21,610 bases of DNA from an uncultured Oscillospiraceae bacterium. Its GTDB lineage: Bacteria; Bacillota; Clostridia; Oscillospirales; Acutalibacteraceae. Made by a program: the position numbers and the translations under genes. The notes below the pieces were generated by a model, which worked only from the letters and a program-made list of their open reading frames with translations, was not told the origin of the DNA and did no database searches. The first letter of the stretch is position 1; each line of letters begins with the position of its first letter. The stretch is from NCBI GenBank assembly GCA_902478605.1, contig CABSLQ010000050.1:1-21610 (forward strand). The letters are read 5' to 3'. Of this stretch, positions 1 through 6,582 are shown piece after piece.

Positions 1-141
1 GGGCTTGACCTATGGTTTCAGCACTTGGACACTTTTTGGTTCTGGAAGCGGCTGGGGTGTTGCTCCCCTCCTCTTCCTCTTTTCTCCTTCTTTCCCTTCT
101 GCCACCTCTTTATTCAGTTCTTTGGGTACACTCCCCTCTTT

Positions 142-172
142 GGCTGGTACAGAATCCTGTACCAGCCTTTTT
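142..172 (+). terminator. Intrinsic terminator upstream of the GNAT gene
   Basis: An 11-bp perfect stem (GGCTGGTACAG at 142-152, CTGTACCAGCC at 157-167) with a 4-nt loop is followed by TTTTT. It points along the plus strand and ends 30 nt before the GNAT start. It could end an upstream transcript or act as an attenuator of the GNAT-Vat operon. The preceding 140 nt are pyrimidine-rich on this strand and hold no convincing gene. Confidence 0.85.
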
Positions 173-202
173 CTTGTAATGGATAAAGGAGATGAAGGAA
201 GC

Positions 203-727
203 ATGGTAAGGATTCGGCAGGAAACTCTCTCCGATCACGCTGCGGTTTATACTTTGGTGAAAGAGGCTTTTGAAAGTGCCGCCCATGCCGACGGCAATGA
301 AGCGGATCTGGTGGAGGCGCTGCGGCGCAGCGAGGCTTTCATTCCGGAACTGTCTCTGGTCGCTGAAATGGAAACGGAAGCGGGAGAGACAATCGTGGGA
401 TACATTCTTTTCACGGAGGCTCATGTCGGCGGCCAGACGGTGTTGGCGCTGGCCCCGCTGGCGGTGCTGCCTGCTTTTCAGAGGCAAGGGGTGGGAACGG
501 CTCTGATCCGAGAGGGACACAGGATAGCCGGACAATTGGGATATCCGTATTCCGTTGTGCTGGGAAGCGAGCAGTATTATCCGCGAGCAGGTTATCAGAG
601 GGCGGAATGTTACGGGATTCGGCCTCCCTTTGATGTACCGGCTGATAATTTTATGGCCTATGCTTTACAAGGGGACGCCAAACCGATGGATGGCGTTCTG
701 GAATATGCGAAAGAATTCGGTATATAG
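203..727 (+). CDS. GNAT family N-acetyltransferase (YhbS-like)
   Basis: A 174-residue GNAT-fold acetyltransferase, expected to move an acetyl group from acetyl-CoA to an amine; the substrate is unknown. The acetyl-CoA pyrophosphate loop is visible as QRQGVGTALI at residues 93-102, after the beta-4 segment LALAPLAVLP (81-90). The later motif LGSEQYYPRAGY (120-131) is typical of the YhbS group (COG3153). The ATG at 203 is preferred because AAGGAG lies at 186-191 and homology begins there; the frame stays open further upstream, but that part reads through the terminator at 142-172 and is low-complexity. The next gene starts 20 nt after its stop, so the two are probably co-transcribed. No promoter is evident between the terminator and the start. 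Confidence 0.85.
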   Translation: MVRIRQETLSDHAAVYTLVKEAFESAAHADGNEADLVEALRRSEAFIPELSLVAEMETEAGETIVGYILFTEAHVGGQTVLALAPLAVLPAFQRQGVGTALIREGHRIAGQLGYPYSVVLGSEQYYPRAGYQRAECYGIRPPFDVPADNFMAYALQGDAKPMDGVLEYAKEFGI

Positions 728-747
728 AAAAAACGGGAGGGAATCTT

Positions 748-1413
748 GTGTCGGACATACCAAGCCCTGATAAAATATTTCCAAACGCGTACAAAACATC
801 CTGCTTTATCAAAAATGTGATTACGGCGCCGAATATTCATGTCGGGGACTACACCTATTACGATGACGCGCAGGAGCCGACGGCCTTCGAAAAAAATAAC
901 GTGCTTTTCAACTATCCGGAATTTGGCGATCAGCTGATAATTGGGAAATTCTGTTCCATTGCCTCCGGTACCAAATTCATCATGGGGCCGGCCAATCATC
1001 GGATAAGCAGTGTGACAACCTATCCGTTTCATGTGTTTGGCGGCCTTTGGAGCGAGAAAACGCCGCCGCATCTTTCACAGCTCCCCTTTAAAGGGGATAT
1101 TGTCGTGGGCAACGACGTATGGATCGGGCGGGAAAGCGTCATCATGCCCGGTGTTAAAATCGGGGACGGAGCCATTGTCGCGGCCTATTCGGTTGTGACA
1201 AAGGATGTGGAACCGTACAGCGTGGTCGGGGGAAACCCAGCCCGTTTCATTAAAAAGCGCTTTGATGATTTTCTCATTGCCTTGCTGCTCGAGTTGAAGT
1301 GGTGGGATTTTTCGCCCGAGGATTTGGCGGAAATTTTACCGTTATTATGTGATACGGATTTGGAAAAGGTCGAAAGGGAGCTGTGCAAAAGGCTGAACCG
1401 CGATTTGTCTTGA
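748..1413 (+). CDS. Vat/CatB-type xenobiotic O-acetyltransferase
   Basis: A left-handed beta-helix (hexapeptide repeat) acetyltransferase of 221 residues, close to the usual length of the Vat/CatB xenobiotic acetyltransferase family. Vat enzymes acetylate streptogramin A and CatB enzymes acetylate chloramphenicol. Seen: IKNVITAPNIHVGDYTYYDD near residues 21-40, GKFCSIASGTKFIM at 66-79, and NHRISSVTTYPF at 83-94, whose His84 matches the catalytic histidine of the family. Hexapeptide turns follow (VVGNDVWIGRESVIMPGVKIGDGAIV, 119-144), then VVGGNPARFI at 159-168. The start is GTG at 748 with GGGAGG at 735-740, spacing 7. The Vat-like N-terminal motifs and the ABC-F neighbour favour a streptogramin-type role, but the drug cannot be assigned from sequence. 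Its stop codon overlaps the -35 box of the ABC-F promoter. Confidence 0.88.
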   Translation: MSDIPSPDKIFPNAYKTSCFIKNVITAPNIHVGDYTYYDDAQEPTAFEKNNVLFNYPEFGDQLIIGKFCSIASGTKFIMGPANHRISSVTTYPFHVFGGLWSEKTPPHLSQLPFKGDIVVGNDVWIGRESVIMPGVKIGDGAIVAAYSVVTKDVEPYSVVGGNPARFIKKRFDDFLIALLLELKWWDFSPEDLAEILPLLCDTDLEKVERELCKRLNRDLS

Positions 1414-1438
1414 CAACAGGGGCAGCCTCTGCTATACT
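1410..1438 (+). promoter_or_regulatory. SigA promoter for the ABC-F leader transcript
   Basis: TTGACA at 1410-1415, a 17-bp spacer, and TATACT at 1433-1438. The -35 box overlaps the TGA stop of the Vat-like gene. Transcription would begin near 1445, giving a leader of about 240 nt before the ABC-F start. Confidence 0.88.
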
Positions 1439-1451
1439 GACAAACAGATTC

Positions 1452-1469
1452 CTTCCGCCGCGGCGGAAG
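1452..1469 (+). repeat. Perfect palindrome at the 5' end of the ABC-F leader RNA
   Basis: CTTCCGCCGCGGCGGAAG is an 18-nt perfect palindrome about 8 nt after the predicted transcription start. It could form a 5' hairpin in the leader, or be a protein-binding site. It lies just before the leader ORF ribosome binding site. Confidence 0.6.
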
Positions 1470-1492
1470 ACAGGAAAGGGAGGCGGCGGACG

Positions 1493-1558
1493 TTGCGTTT
1501 TTTGACGATGAAGGTATTCTGTCAGAAGGCGACGTCTGTCCGCAGTAAGCATATGTGA
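1493..1558 (+). CDS. Putative leader peptide upstream of the ABC-F gene
   Basis: A 21-codon ORF starting TTG at 1493, with GAAAGGGAGG at 1474-1483 (spacing 9) and a TGA stop at 1556-1558. An in-frame ATG at 1508 would give the 16-residue form MKVFCQKATSVRSKHM, but its spacing to the ribosome binding site is too long. Codons 10-13 (1520-1531) contain the strand that can pair with the 5' arm of the downstream terminator. This suggests a regulatory leader peptide of the kind known for antibiotic-responsive ABC-F and methyltransferase genes. No family resemblance is claimed for the peptide itself. Confidence 0.5.
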   Translation: MRFLTMKVFCQKATSVRSKHM

Positions 1559-1646
1559 CCGGTATCCTGTCGGTAAAGGCAGGGACGGGCCCGCATTCTG
1601 CGATAGAAAAGCGCTTCTGACATGTGTGTCGGAAGCGCTTGTTTTT
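1520..1646 (+). promoter_or_regulatory. Transcription attenuator (antiterminator plus terminator) of the ABC-F gene
   Basis: The terminator is a 14-bp stem (1609-1622 with 1627-1640, one G-U pair, loop TGTG) followed by GTTTTT at 1641-1646, 41 nt before the ABC-F start. The leader segment TGTCAGAAG at 1520-1528 is the exact reverse complement of CTTCTGACA at 1614-1622 in the terminator's 5' arm. Pairing continues by two more base pairs past a bulged G (1530-1531 with 1612-1613). The two structures are mutually exclusive. Because 1520-1531 lies inside the leader ORF, ribosome position would decide which forms. Confidence 0.75.
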
Positions 1647-1687
1647 ATGTGCGGACCGCGGGCCGCCTGCCGAAAGGAGAATGCCCT

Positions 1688-3214
1688 ATGCTCGATATAC
1701 AAAACGTGTCCCTGACACTGAAAAAAGACGGCCGCGTGCTGGTGCGCGGGCTTTCCTTTACGCTGTCGCCGGGGGACCGGATGGCACTGATTGGTGAAGA
1801 GGGAAACGGCAAAAGCACGCTACTGCGCTTTTTGGCAAACCCGCACGCCGTAGAGACATACTGCGAGGCGGAGGGACGTGTGGAGGCGCACGGAGGCCGC
1901 ATCGGCTATCTGGAGCAGGATATGCCACCGGAGGACAAACAGCGGCCGGTGCGGGCCTTTTTTGAAAACGTGGACGTTTATGACAACGGGATGCTGTGGG
2001 AACTGGGGCTTGCGCCGGAGTGGCTTCAAAGCGATCGCCCGGCGGGCACGCTCTCGGGTGGCGAAAAGGTAAAGCTGCGGCTGGCGGCCTTGCTGGCAAC
2101 CGGTCCGGACGTGCTGCTGCTTGACGAGCCGACCAACGATCTGGATCTTCCCTCGCTGGAATGGATGGAAGGCTTTTTGCGGCGCACAGCGATGCCCGTG
2201 CTGTATATTTCGCACGATGAGACGCTGCTCGAGCGCACGGCAACCGGTATCCTCCATCTTGAACAGGTGCGCCGCAAAACGATGCCGCGTCACACGGTGG
2301 CGGCTCTGGGGTATGCCGATTATGTGCGGGAGCGCGGACTGGCCCTTGCCAAGCAGGAGCAGGTCGCGCGTAAACAGCAGGCAAACCATCAGGCGCAGAT
2401 GGAACGGTGGCAGCAGATTTATAACCGGGTGGATCACGAGCTGCATGCGATTTCCCGTCGGGATCCGGCCGGCGGACGCCTGCTGAAAAAGAAAATGAAG
2501 GGTCTCAAATCACAGGAAAAACGCCTGGAAAGAGCGGCGGACGATTTCGAGCAGATTCCCGACGTGGAGGAAGCCATCGCGTACCAATTTGCTGCCGGCA
2601 TCACGCTGCCAAAAAGCAAGGAGGTGCTGCGTATAGACCTGGATCGCCTCATGGCGGGCGAACGGGAGCTGGCGCACGGCATTTCCCTGTATGTGCAGGG
2701 GCCGCGCCATGTGGCCATTCTCGGCAGCAATGGCCAGGGAAAAACCACCCTGCTGCGTCAATTTTGGGAGCAGCTGCGGGAGCGGACGGATATCCGGGCC
2801 GGTTATATGCCGCAGGATTACGATGAAGCACTGGCCGGTGCGGCGGCCCCCACGGATTTTCTCGCACCGGAAGGGGGCAAAGAGGCGGTGACCAGGGCCT
2901 GCACGCTGCTTGGCAGCCTGAAATTCACACCGGATGAGATGCGGGGGCCTGTCCAGGCGCTCAGCGGCGGACAAAAGGCCAAGCTTCTTCTGGCCCGCTT
3001 GCTGCTGACGGGCTGCAATGTGCTGCTGCTCGATGAGCCGACACGCAATCTCAGTCCCCTGTCGGCGCCGGTTATTCGGCAGGCGCTCGCCTCGTATGGC
3101 GGGGCCATGGTAACCGTGACCCACGATCGCAAATTGATGGCGGAGGTCTGCACCGAATGGTGGGAACTCACAGCGGACGGCCTCGTGCGGCTGCAGCGTG
3201 ACGCTTTTTTATGA
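1688..3214 (+). CDS. ABC-F family ATPase, possible ribosome-protection protein
   Basis: A soluble protein of 508 residues with two ABC ATPase domains and no membrane segments, the ABC-F arrangement. Domain 1 has Walker A GEEGNGKST (36-44), signature LSGGE (122-126) and Walker B LLLDEP (143-148). Domain 2 has Walker A GSNGQGKTT (346-354), signature LSGGQ (425-429), Walker B LLLDEP (446-451) and the H-loop His479. Between them, about residues 205-295, lies a long charged helical linker (SRRDPAGGRLLKKKMK, 256-271), the segment that reaches the peptidyl transferase centre in resistance ABC-Fs. The start at 1688 has AAAGGAG 7 nt upstream; an in-frame ATG at 1622 lies in the terminator loop and is rejected. 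The attenuated leader and Vat-like neighbour favour drug resistance (Vga/Lsa/VmlR-like role) over a housekeeping EttA-like role, but this is inference. Confidence 0.9.
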   Translation: MLDIQNVSLTLKKDGRVLVRGLSFTLSPGDRMALIGEEGNGKSTLLRFLANPHAVETYCEAEGRVEAHGGRIGYLEQDMPPEDKQRPVRAFFENVDVYDNGMLWELGLAPEWLQSDRPAGTLSGGEKVKLRLAALLATGPDVLLLDEPTNDLDLPSLEWMEGFLRRTAMPVLYISHDETLLERTATGILHLEQVRRKTMPRHTVAALGYADYVRERGLALAKQEQVARKQQANHQAQMERWQQIYNRVDHELHAISRRDPAGGRLLKKKMKGLKSQEKRLERAADDFEQIPDVEEAIAYQFAAGITLPKSKEVLRIDLDRLMAGERELAHGISLYVQGPRHVAILGSNGQGKTTLLRQFWEQLRERTDIRAGYMPQDYDEALAGAAAPTDFLAPEGGKEAVTRACTLLGSLKFTPDEMRGPVQALSGGQKAKLLLARLLLTGCNVLLLDEPTRNLSPLSAPVIRQALASYGGAMVTVTHDRKLMAEVCTEWWELTADGLVRLQRDAFL

Positions 3215-3252
3215 GCAGGCAGGGAGCAAAGCCGCGCTTTTTTCGGCCGCAA

Positions 3253-3288
3253 AGTAAAAGCCCCGCCATCGTTGGCGGGGCTTTTACT
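3253..3288. terminator. Bidirectional intrinsic terminator after the ABC-F gene
   Basis: A perfect 16-bp stem (3253-3268 with 3273-3288) with loop TCGT. The GC core (GCCCCGCCA/TGGCGGGGC) is flanked by AAAA/TTTT within the stem, so it can work in either direction. It separates the ABC-F unit from lexA. Confidence 0.85.
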
Positions 3289-3318
3289 GTTAGAGGGGTG
3301 TTTTGAGGAGGGTAGAAC

Positions 3319-3380
3319 GTACTCAGAATTTGCCTTGAACACCAGCGGTGCGGCTCCGCTTATGTGTTCTGTTTGAGTAC
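3319..3380. repeat. Nested inverted-repeat element upstream of lexA
   Basis: Three nested inverted repeats share one axis: GTACTCA (3319-3325) with TGAGTAC (3374-3380), GAACAC (3337-3342) with GTGTTC (3364-3369), and AGCGG (3344-3348) with CCGCT (3356-3360). The whole could fold as a 62-nt stem-loop. No ORF or T-tract goes with it. It may be a structured RNA, a repeat-element remnant or an operator region; no family is recognised. Confidence 0.45.
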
Positions 3381-3458
3381 ATGCTTATTATAGTTTTATA
3401 TTTCGTTCTTTGTGTGAATTGACTATGAATAAACTGTAAGCTTTTTTTGAGCAAACAA

Positions 3459-3498
3459 CAAACATTTGTTTGCGTTTGAAGAACATATGTGTTATACT
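3459..3498 (+). promoter_or_regulatory. lexA promoter with overlapping LexA-type operators
   Basis: The promoter is TTGCGT (3470-3475), a 17-bp spacer and TATACT (3493-3498). A palindrome CAAACATTTGTTTG (3459-3472) overlaps the -35 box, and a second imperfect site GAACATATGTGTT (3481-3493) fills the spacer. Both resemble the Gram-positive SOS box (GAAC-N4-GTTC core). This placement fits autorepression by LexA. Confidence 0.78.
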
Positions 3499-3561
3499 AA
3501 GGGCTATAGGAAAAATATAGCGCCCGGCAGGGCGGTTATGACGTCGGAAAGGAGCTGTCTT

Positions 3562-4146
3562 ATGAAGCCACTCAATGAAAAACAGCAGAAAGTCCTGACC
3601 TTTCTCAAGGAACGCGCACAGGACGGGATCCCGCCCACGGTGCGTGAGATCTGCGCGGCGGCCGGTATCAAGTCCACCTCGACCGTACACGCCTACTTAA
3701 AGGTTTTGGAAGAGGAGGGGTACATCTCGCGCAAAAGCGGCCTTAACCGGGCTATCCGCCTGCCCGGAGAAAATGTGGCGCGGGTGCCGCTGCTTGGCAA
3801 GGTGACCGCCGGCGTCCCCATTCTGGCAGTGGAAGAGGTGGAGGAGTATGTCCCCTATTCGGGCGGCGGGTACAACCCCGGCGACCTGTTCGCCCTGCGC
3901 GTTTCGGGGAACAGCATGATTAAGGCGGGGATTCTCGATCACGATGTGGTGATTGTGCAGAAAACCCCGGTGGCGGAGAACGGCGATATTGTCGTGGCAC
4001 TCGTAGGGGATGAAGCAACCGTCAAGCGGATTTATGTGGAGAAAGATCATATCCGGCTGCAGCCCGAAAACGACGAGTTTGAACCGATCATCGTCAAGGA
4101 GGTGGTCGTGCTCGGCAAGGTGGTCTCCCTGCTGCGGTATTTCTGA
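3562..4146 (+). CDS. lexA: LexA repressor, SOS response regulator
   Basis: Represses SOS genes as a dimer and cleaves itself when stimulated by RecA filaments. It has 194 residues, normal for the family. The N-terminal winged helix (about 1-70) carries PPTVREICAAAGIKSTSTVHAYLKVLEEEGYI (24-55). The C-terminal peptidase domain has the Ala83-Gly84 cleavage site in KVTAGVP, the catalytic Ser118 in SGNSM and Lys155 in EATVKRIY. The ATG at 3562 is chosen because AAAGGAG lies 7 nt upstream and homology begins at MKPLNEKQQ; the frame is open upstream, but an earlier start would overlap the promoter. It forms its own transcription unit with a promoter covered by LexA-like boxes. Confidence 0.96.
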   Translation: MKPLNEKQQKVLTFLKERAQDGIPPTVREICAAAGIKSTSTVHAYLKVLEEEGYISRKSGLNRAIRLPGENVARVPLLGKVTAGVPILAVEEVEEYVPYSGGGYNPGDLFALRVSGNSMIKAGILDHDVVIVQKTPVAENGDIVVALVGDEATVKRIYVEKDHIRLQPENDEFEPIIVKEVVVLGKVVSLLRYF

Positions 4147-4180
4147 TCCGGCGGATTTCCAGGGAACCCAAGATATTCTC

Positions 4181-4209
4181 TTGACAGCGGGGAGCAAGAT
4201 GTGTATACT
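4181..4209 (+). promoter_or_regulatory. SigA promoter for cysK
   Basis: TTGACA (4181-4186), a 17-bp spacer and TATACT (4204-4209). The expected leader is only about 40 nt, too short for a T-box or SAM riboswitch. Its strength suggests constitutive or repressor-controlled expression. Confidence 0.88.
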
Positions 4210-4255
4210 TTATTTCATAGTAAATTAATATGAATTCGCTTCAGGAGGATGGGTA

Positions 4256-5194
4256 ATGGGACGCATTTATAAGGGATTGACCGAATTGGTTGGGCGGACA
4301 CCGCTGGTGGAGCTGACGCGGCTGGAAAAAGAAAAGGACGTGCGGGCCACGCTGCTGGCCAAGCTGGAATATTTTAATCCGGCGGGTAGCGCCAAGGATC
4401 GCATTGCCAAGGCCATGGTGGAGGACGCGGAAGCCCGCGGACTTCTGGGGCCCGGATCGGTGATTATCGAGCCGACGAGCGGCAACACGGGGATCGGCCT
4501 TGCCGCGGTTGCGGCGGCGAGGGGGTATCGCCTGATTCTGACCATGCCCGAGACGATGAGCGTGGAGAGGCGCGGCCTGCTGCGTGCTTACGGCGCTGAG
4601 CTGGTGCTGACCGAGGGCGCCAAGGGGATGGCAGGCGCCATTGCCAAGGCGGAGGAGCTGGCCGCGCAGATTCCCGGGGCGTTCCTCCCGGGACAGTTTG
4701 TCAATCCCGCCAACCCGGCGGCGCATCGTGCGACCACCGGTCCGGAGATTTTTGCCGATACGGACGGCAAGGTGGATATTTTTGTGGCGGGCGTCGGCAC
4801 CGGCGGCACCATCAGCGGCGCGGGCGGTTATTTGAAGGAACGCTTGCCCGCATTACATGTGGCGGCGGTGGAACCGGCAGGTTCCCCGGTGCTTTCGGGC
4901 GGCAAGGCGGGCCCGCATAAGCTGCAGGGGATCGGGGCCGGCTTTGTGCCGGAGACGCTGGACACCACGGTGTATGATGAGATAGTGACCATTGCGGACG
5001 ATGAAGCGTTCGAGACGGCGCGGGCCATCGCCCGATGCGAAGGGCTGCTGGTGGGCATATCCTCCGGCGCCGCGGTCGCCGGGGCGCTCCGCCTGGCCCG
5101 CCGGCCGGAGAACGAGGGCAAGACGATTGTGGCCCTGCTGCCGGATACGGGAGAACGCTATCTGTCCATGCATGTGTTTTTTGATGCGGAATAG
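4256..5194 (+). CDS. cysK: Cysteine synthase (O-acetylserine sulfhydrylase)
   Basis: A PLP enzyme of 312 residues that condenses O-acetylserine with sulfide to make L-cysteine. The PLP lysine is Lys47 in NPAGSAKDR (41-49). The substrate loop TSGNTG is at 74-79, the phosphate-binding GTGGT at 181-185, KLQGIG at 222-227, and the serine contacting the PLP ring lies in GISSGAA (267-273). These are the fold-type II motifs of CysK. The ATG at 4256 has AGGAGG at 4243-4248, spacing 7. It is monocistronic, with its own promoter and terminator. A CysM or a cystathionine-synthase-like specificity cannot be strictly excluded, but CysK is the best fit. Confidence 0.94.
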   Translation: MGRIYKGLTELVGRTPLVELTRLEKEKDVRATLLAKLEYFNPAGSAKDRIAKAMVEDAEARGLLGPGSVIIEPTSGNTGIGLAAVAAARGYRLILTMPETMSVERRGLLRAYGAELVLTEGAKGMAGAIAKAEELAAQIPGAFLPGQFVNPANPAAHRATTGPEIFADTDGKVDIFVAGVGTGGTISGAGGYLKERLPALHVAAVEPAGSPVLSGGKAGPHKLQGIGAGFVPETLDTTVYDEIVTIADDEAFETARAIARCEGLLVGISSGAAVAGALRLARRPENEGKTIVALLPDTGERYLSMHVFFDAE

Positions 5195-5213
5195 CCAAGC
5201 CTATAAGCGAGCC

Positions 5214-5245
5214 AGCGCCCGGTTAACAAACCGGGCGCTGTTCTT
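5214..5245 (+). terminator. Intrinsic terminator after cysK
   Basis: An 11-bp perfect stem AGCGCCCGGTT (5214-5224) / AACCGGGCGCT (5229-5239) with loop AACA, followed by GTTCTTT. It lies 19 nt after the cysK stop. Confidence 0.85.
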
Positions 5246-5371
5246 TGCAGGGAGGGCGTTGCCCCCGGCGTATGGCGGGATATTCCCATCTGCGGAAGAA
5301 CGCGACATCGTCCGTTCCTCCTCTTAATGGGCTTATGGCAGTATAACAGCCTATAGGGGGAGAAATATTCC

Positions 5372-5399
5372 TTTACAAATCATGGAGGTGTAGTATAAT
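5372..5399 (+). promoter_or_regulatory. SigA promoter for the WYL regulator gene
   Basis: TTTACA (5372-5377), a 16-bp spacer and the perfect -10 TATAAT (5394-5399), 37 nt before the ATG. The sequence between the cysK terminator and this promoter shows nothing recognisable. Confidence 0.75.
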
Positions 5400-5436
5400 G
5401 AGTCTGACAGTCTAACGGGGAAGGGAAGGAAGGGGT

Positions 5437-6507
5437 ATGCCAAAAAACGCCAATCAGAAGCTCAAGCTGCTGTTCATCCGGCAGATCCTTCTCGAGCGTA
5501 CGGACGAAGAGCACGGTCTGACCGTGGCGGACATCATCGCCTTGCTGGAGGCCGAGGGGATCTCGGCAGAACGGAAAAGCATCTATTCCGATCTGCAGAC
5601 GCTCATGGACTTCGGAATGGACATTATTTCGCGCAAGGACGGACAGCATACGGTATATTATGTGGGAGAACGCACCTTTGAACTGCCTGAGCTCAAGCTG
5701 CTCGTGGATGCGGTGCAGTCCTCCCGCTTTTTGACCCATAAAAAATCCCACCAGCTCATCCGCAAGGTGGAGGGGCTTGCCAGCCGCCACCAGGCGCAGC
5801 AGCTGCAGCGGCAGGTATATGTGGCCAACCGGGTCAAAACCATGAACGAGAGTATTTATATCAATGTGGATAAACTATATGAGGCCATCGCGGCCAATCG
5901 GCGCATCACCTTTCGCTATCTGGAATGGGCGTTTCGCGATGCATGCTCCAATGCCTTTGAAAAGCAGTTCCGCCGGGGCGGCAAGACCTATCGGATCAGC
6001 CCCTGGGCGCTGTGCTGGGCGGAAGAACGGTATTACCTCATCGCATTTGATTCGCAGACGGGCGGTGTGCGCCATTACCGCGTGGACAAGATGTTCGATA
6101 TCGCCATGACCGGCGAAGCGCGGGACGGGCAGGAGGCGTTCGAGCATTTCGACATGGCCGTATATACCAAGGGCGTATTCGGCATGTTCGGCGGCGAGGA
6201 GGAGACGGTGACCCTGCGGTTTGCCAATCGTCTGCTTGGGGTGGTGCTCGATCGCTTTGGGGAGGAAGCGGCCATTCGCCGCGACGGCCCGGACACCTTC
6301 CTGGTGCGGGTACGTGTGGCGGTCAGCCCGCAGTTTTTGTCCTGGGTGTTCGGATTCGGCGGCGAGGCGCGTATTGAATCGCCGGCCGATGTGGTGCAGC
6401 GTATGTGTGCACAGACGCAGCAGGTGCTCGCACAATATGCGGCCCCGGAAGAAAAGGGCGGCGGAGAGGTTTGGACGGCAGCTGGAAATCCCGCGGCTGC
6501 CGAATGA
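5437..6507 (+). CDS. WYL-domain transcriptional regulator
   Basis: A 356-residue DNA-binding regulator. Residues about 5-78 form a winged helix-turn-helix (DIIALLEAEGISAERKSIYSDL, about 32-53, then the wing MDIISRKDGQHTVYYVG). The WYL sensor domain spans about 140-225, with YRISPWALCWAEERYYLIAFD (185-205) in place of the classical W-Y-L signature, followed by the conserved VRHYRVDKMFDI. The C-terminal WCX extension runs to about 335, ending in an Ala/Gly-rich tail. WYL domains sense small ligands, often nucleic-acid-like; the ligand and targets here are unknown. The start at 5437 follows GGAAGGAAGGGG. It sits between cysK and ktrB but each has its own promoter, so targets cannot be inferred from operon membership. 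Confidence 0.9.
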   Translation: MPKNANQKLKLLFIRQILLERTDEEHGLTVADIIALLEAEGISAERKSIYSDLQTLMDFGMDIISRKDGQHTVYYVGERTFELPELKLLVDAVQSSRFLTHKKSHQLIRKVEGLASRHQAQQLQRQVYVANRVKTMNESIYINVDKLYEAIAANRRITFRYLEWAFRDACSNAFEKQFRRGGKTYRISPWALCWAEERYYLIAFDSQTGGVRHYRVDKMFDIAMTGEARDGQEAFEHFDMAVYTKGVFGMFGGEEETVTLRFANRLLGVVLDRFGEEAAIRRDGPDTFLVRVRVAVSPQFLSWVFGFGGEARIESPADVVQRMCAQTQQVLAQYAAPEEKGGGEVWTAAGNPAAAE

Positions 6508-6515
6508 GATGCCGG

Positions 6516-6544
6516 TTGTCAAGCGCAACCGATCATGCTATAAT
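6516..6544 (+). promoter_or_regulatory. SigA promoter for ktrB-ktrA
   Basis: TTGTCA (6516-6521), a 17-bp spacer and the perfect -10 TATAAT (6539-6544). The leader is only about 30 nt, so the c-di-AMP (ydaO-type) riboswitch that precedes some ktr genes in Bacillota is absent here. Confidence 0.85.
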
Positions 6545-6582
6545 GGCCAAAACAATGGGCTGCTTGTGGGAGGCAATCGTTC

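Noticed and set aside
10..204. Minus-strand 64-residue frame opposite the start of the window
   Set aside because: Lys/Glu/Pro-rich low-complexity translation of a purine-rich strand, with the GNAT terminator hairpin inside it and no credible ribosome binding site.
1622..1690. Upstream start for the ABC-F protein at 1622
   Set aside because: The codon lies in the attenuator terminator loop and has no ribosome binding site; homology begins at 1688.
4210..4255. T-box or S-box leader before cysK
   Set aside because: The predicted leader is about 40 nt and has no terminator or specifier stem.
6545..6582. c-di-AMP riboswitch before ktrB
   Set aside because: The leader is only about 30 nt from the predicted start site, too short for that riboswitch.
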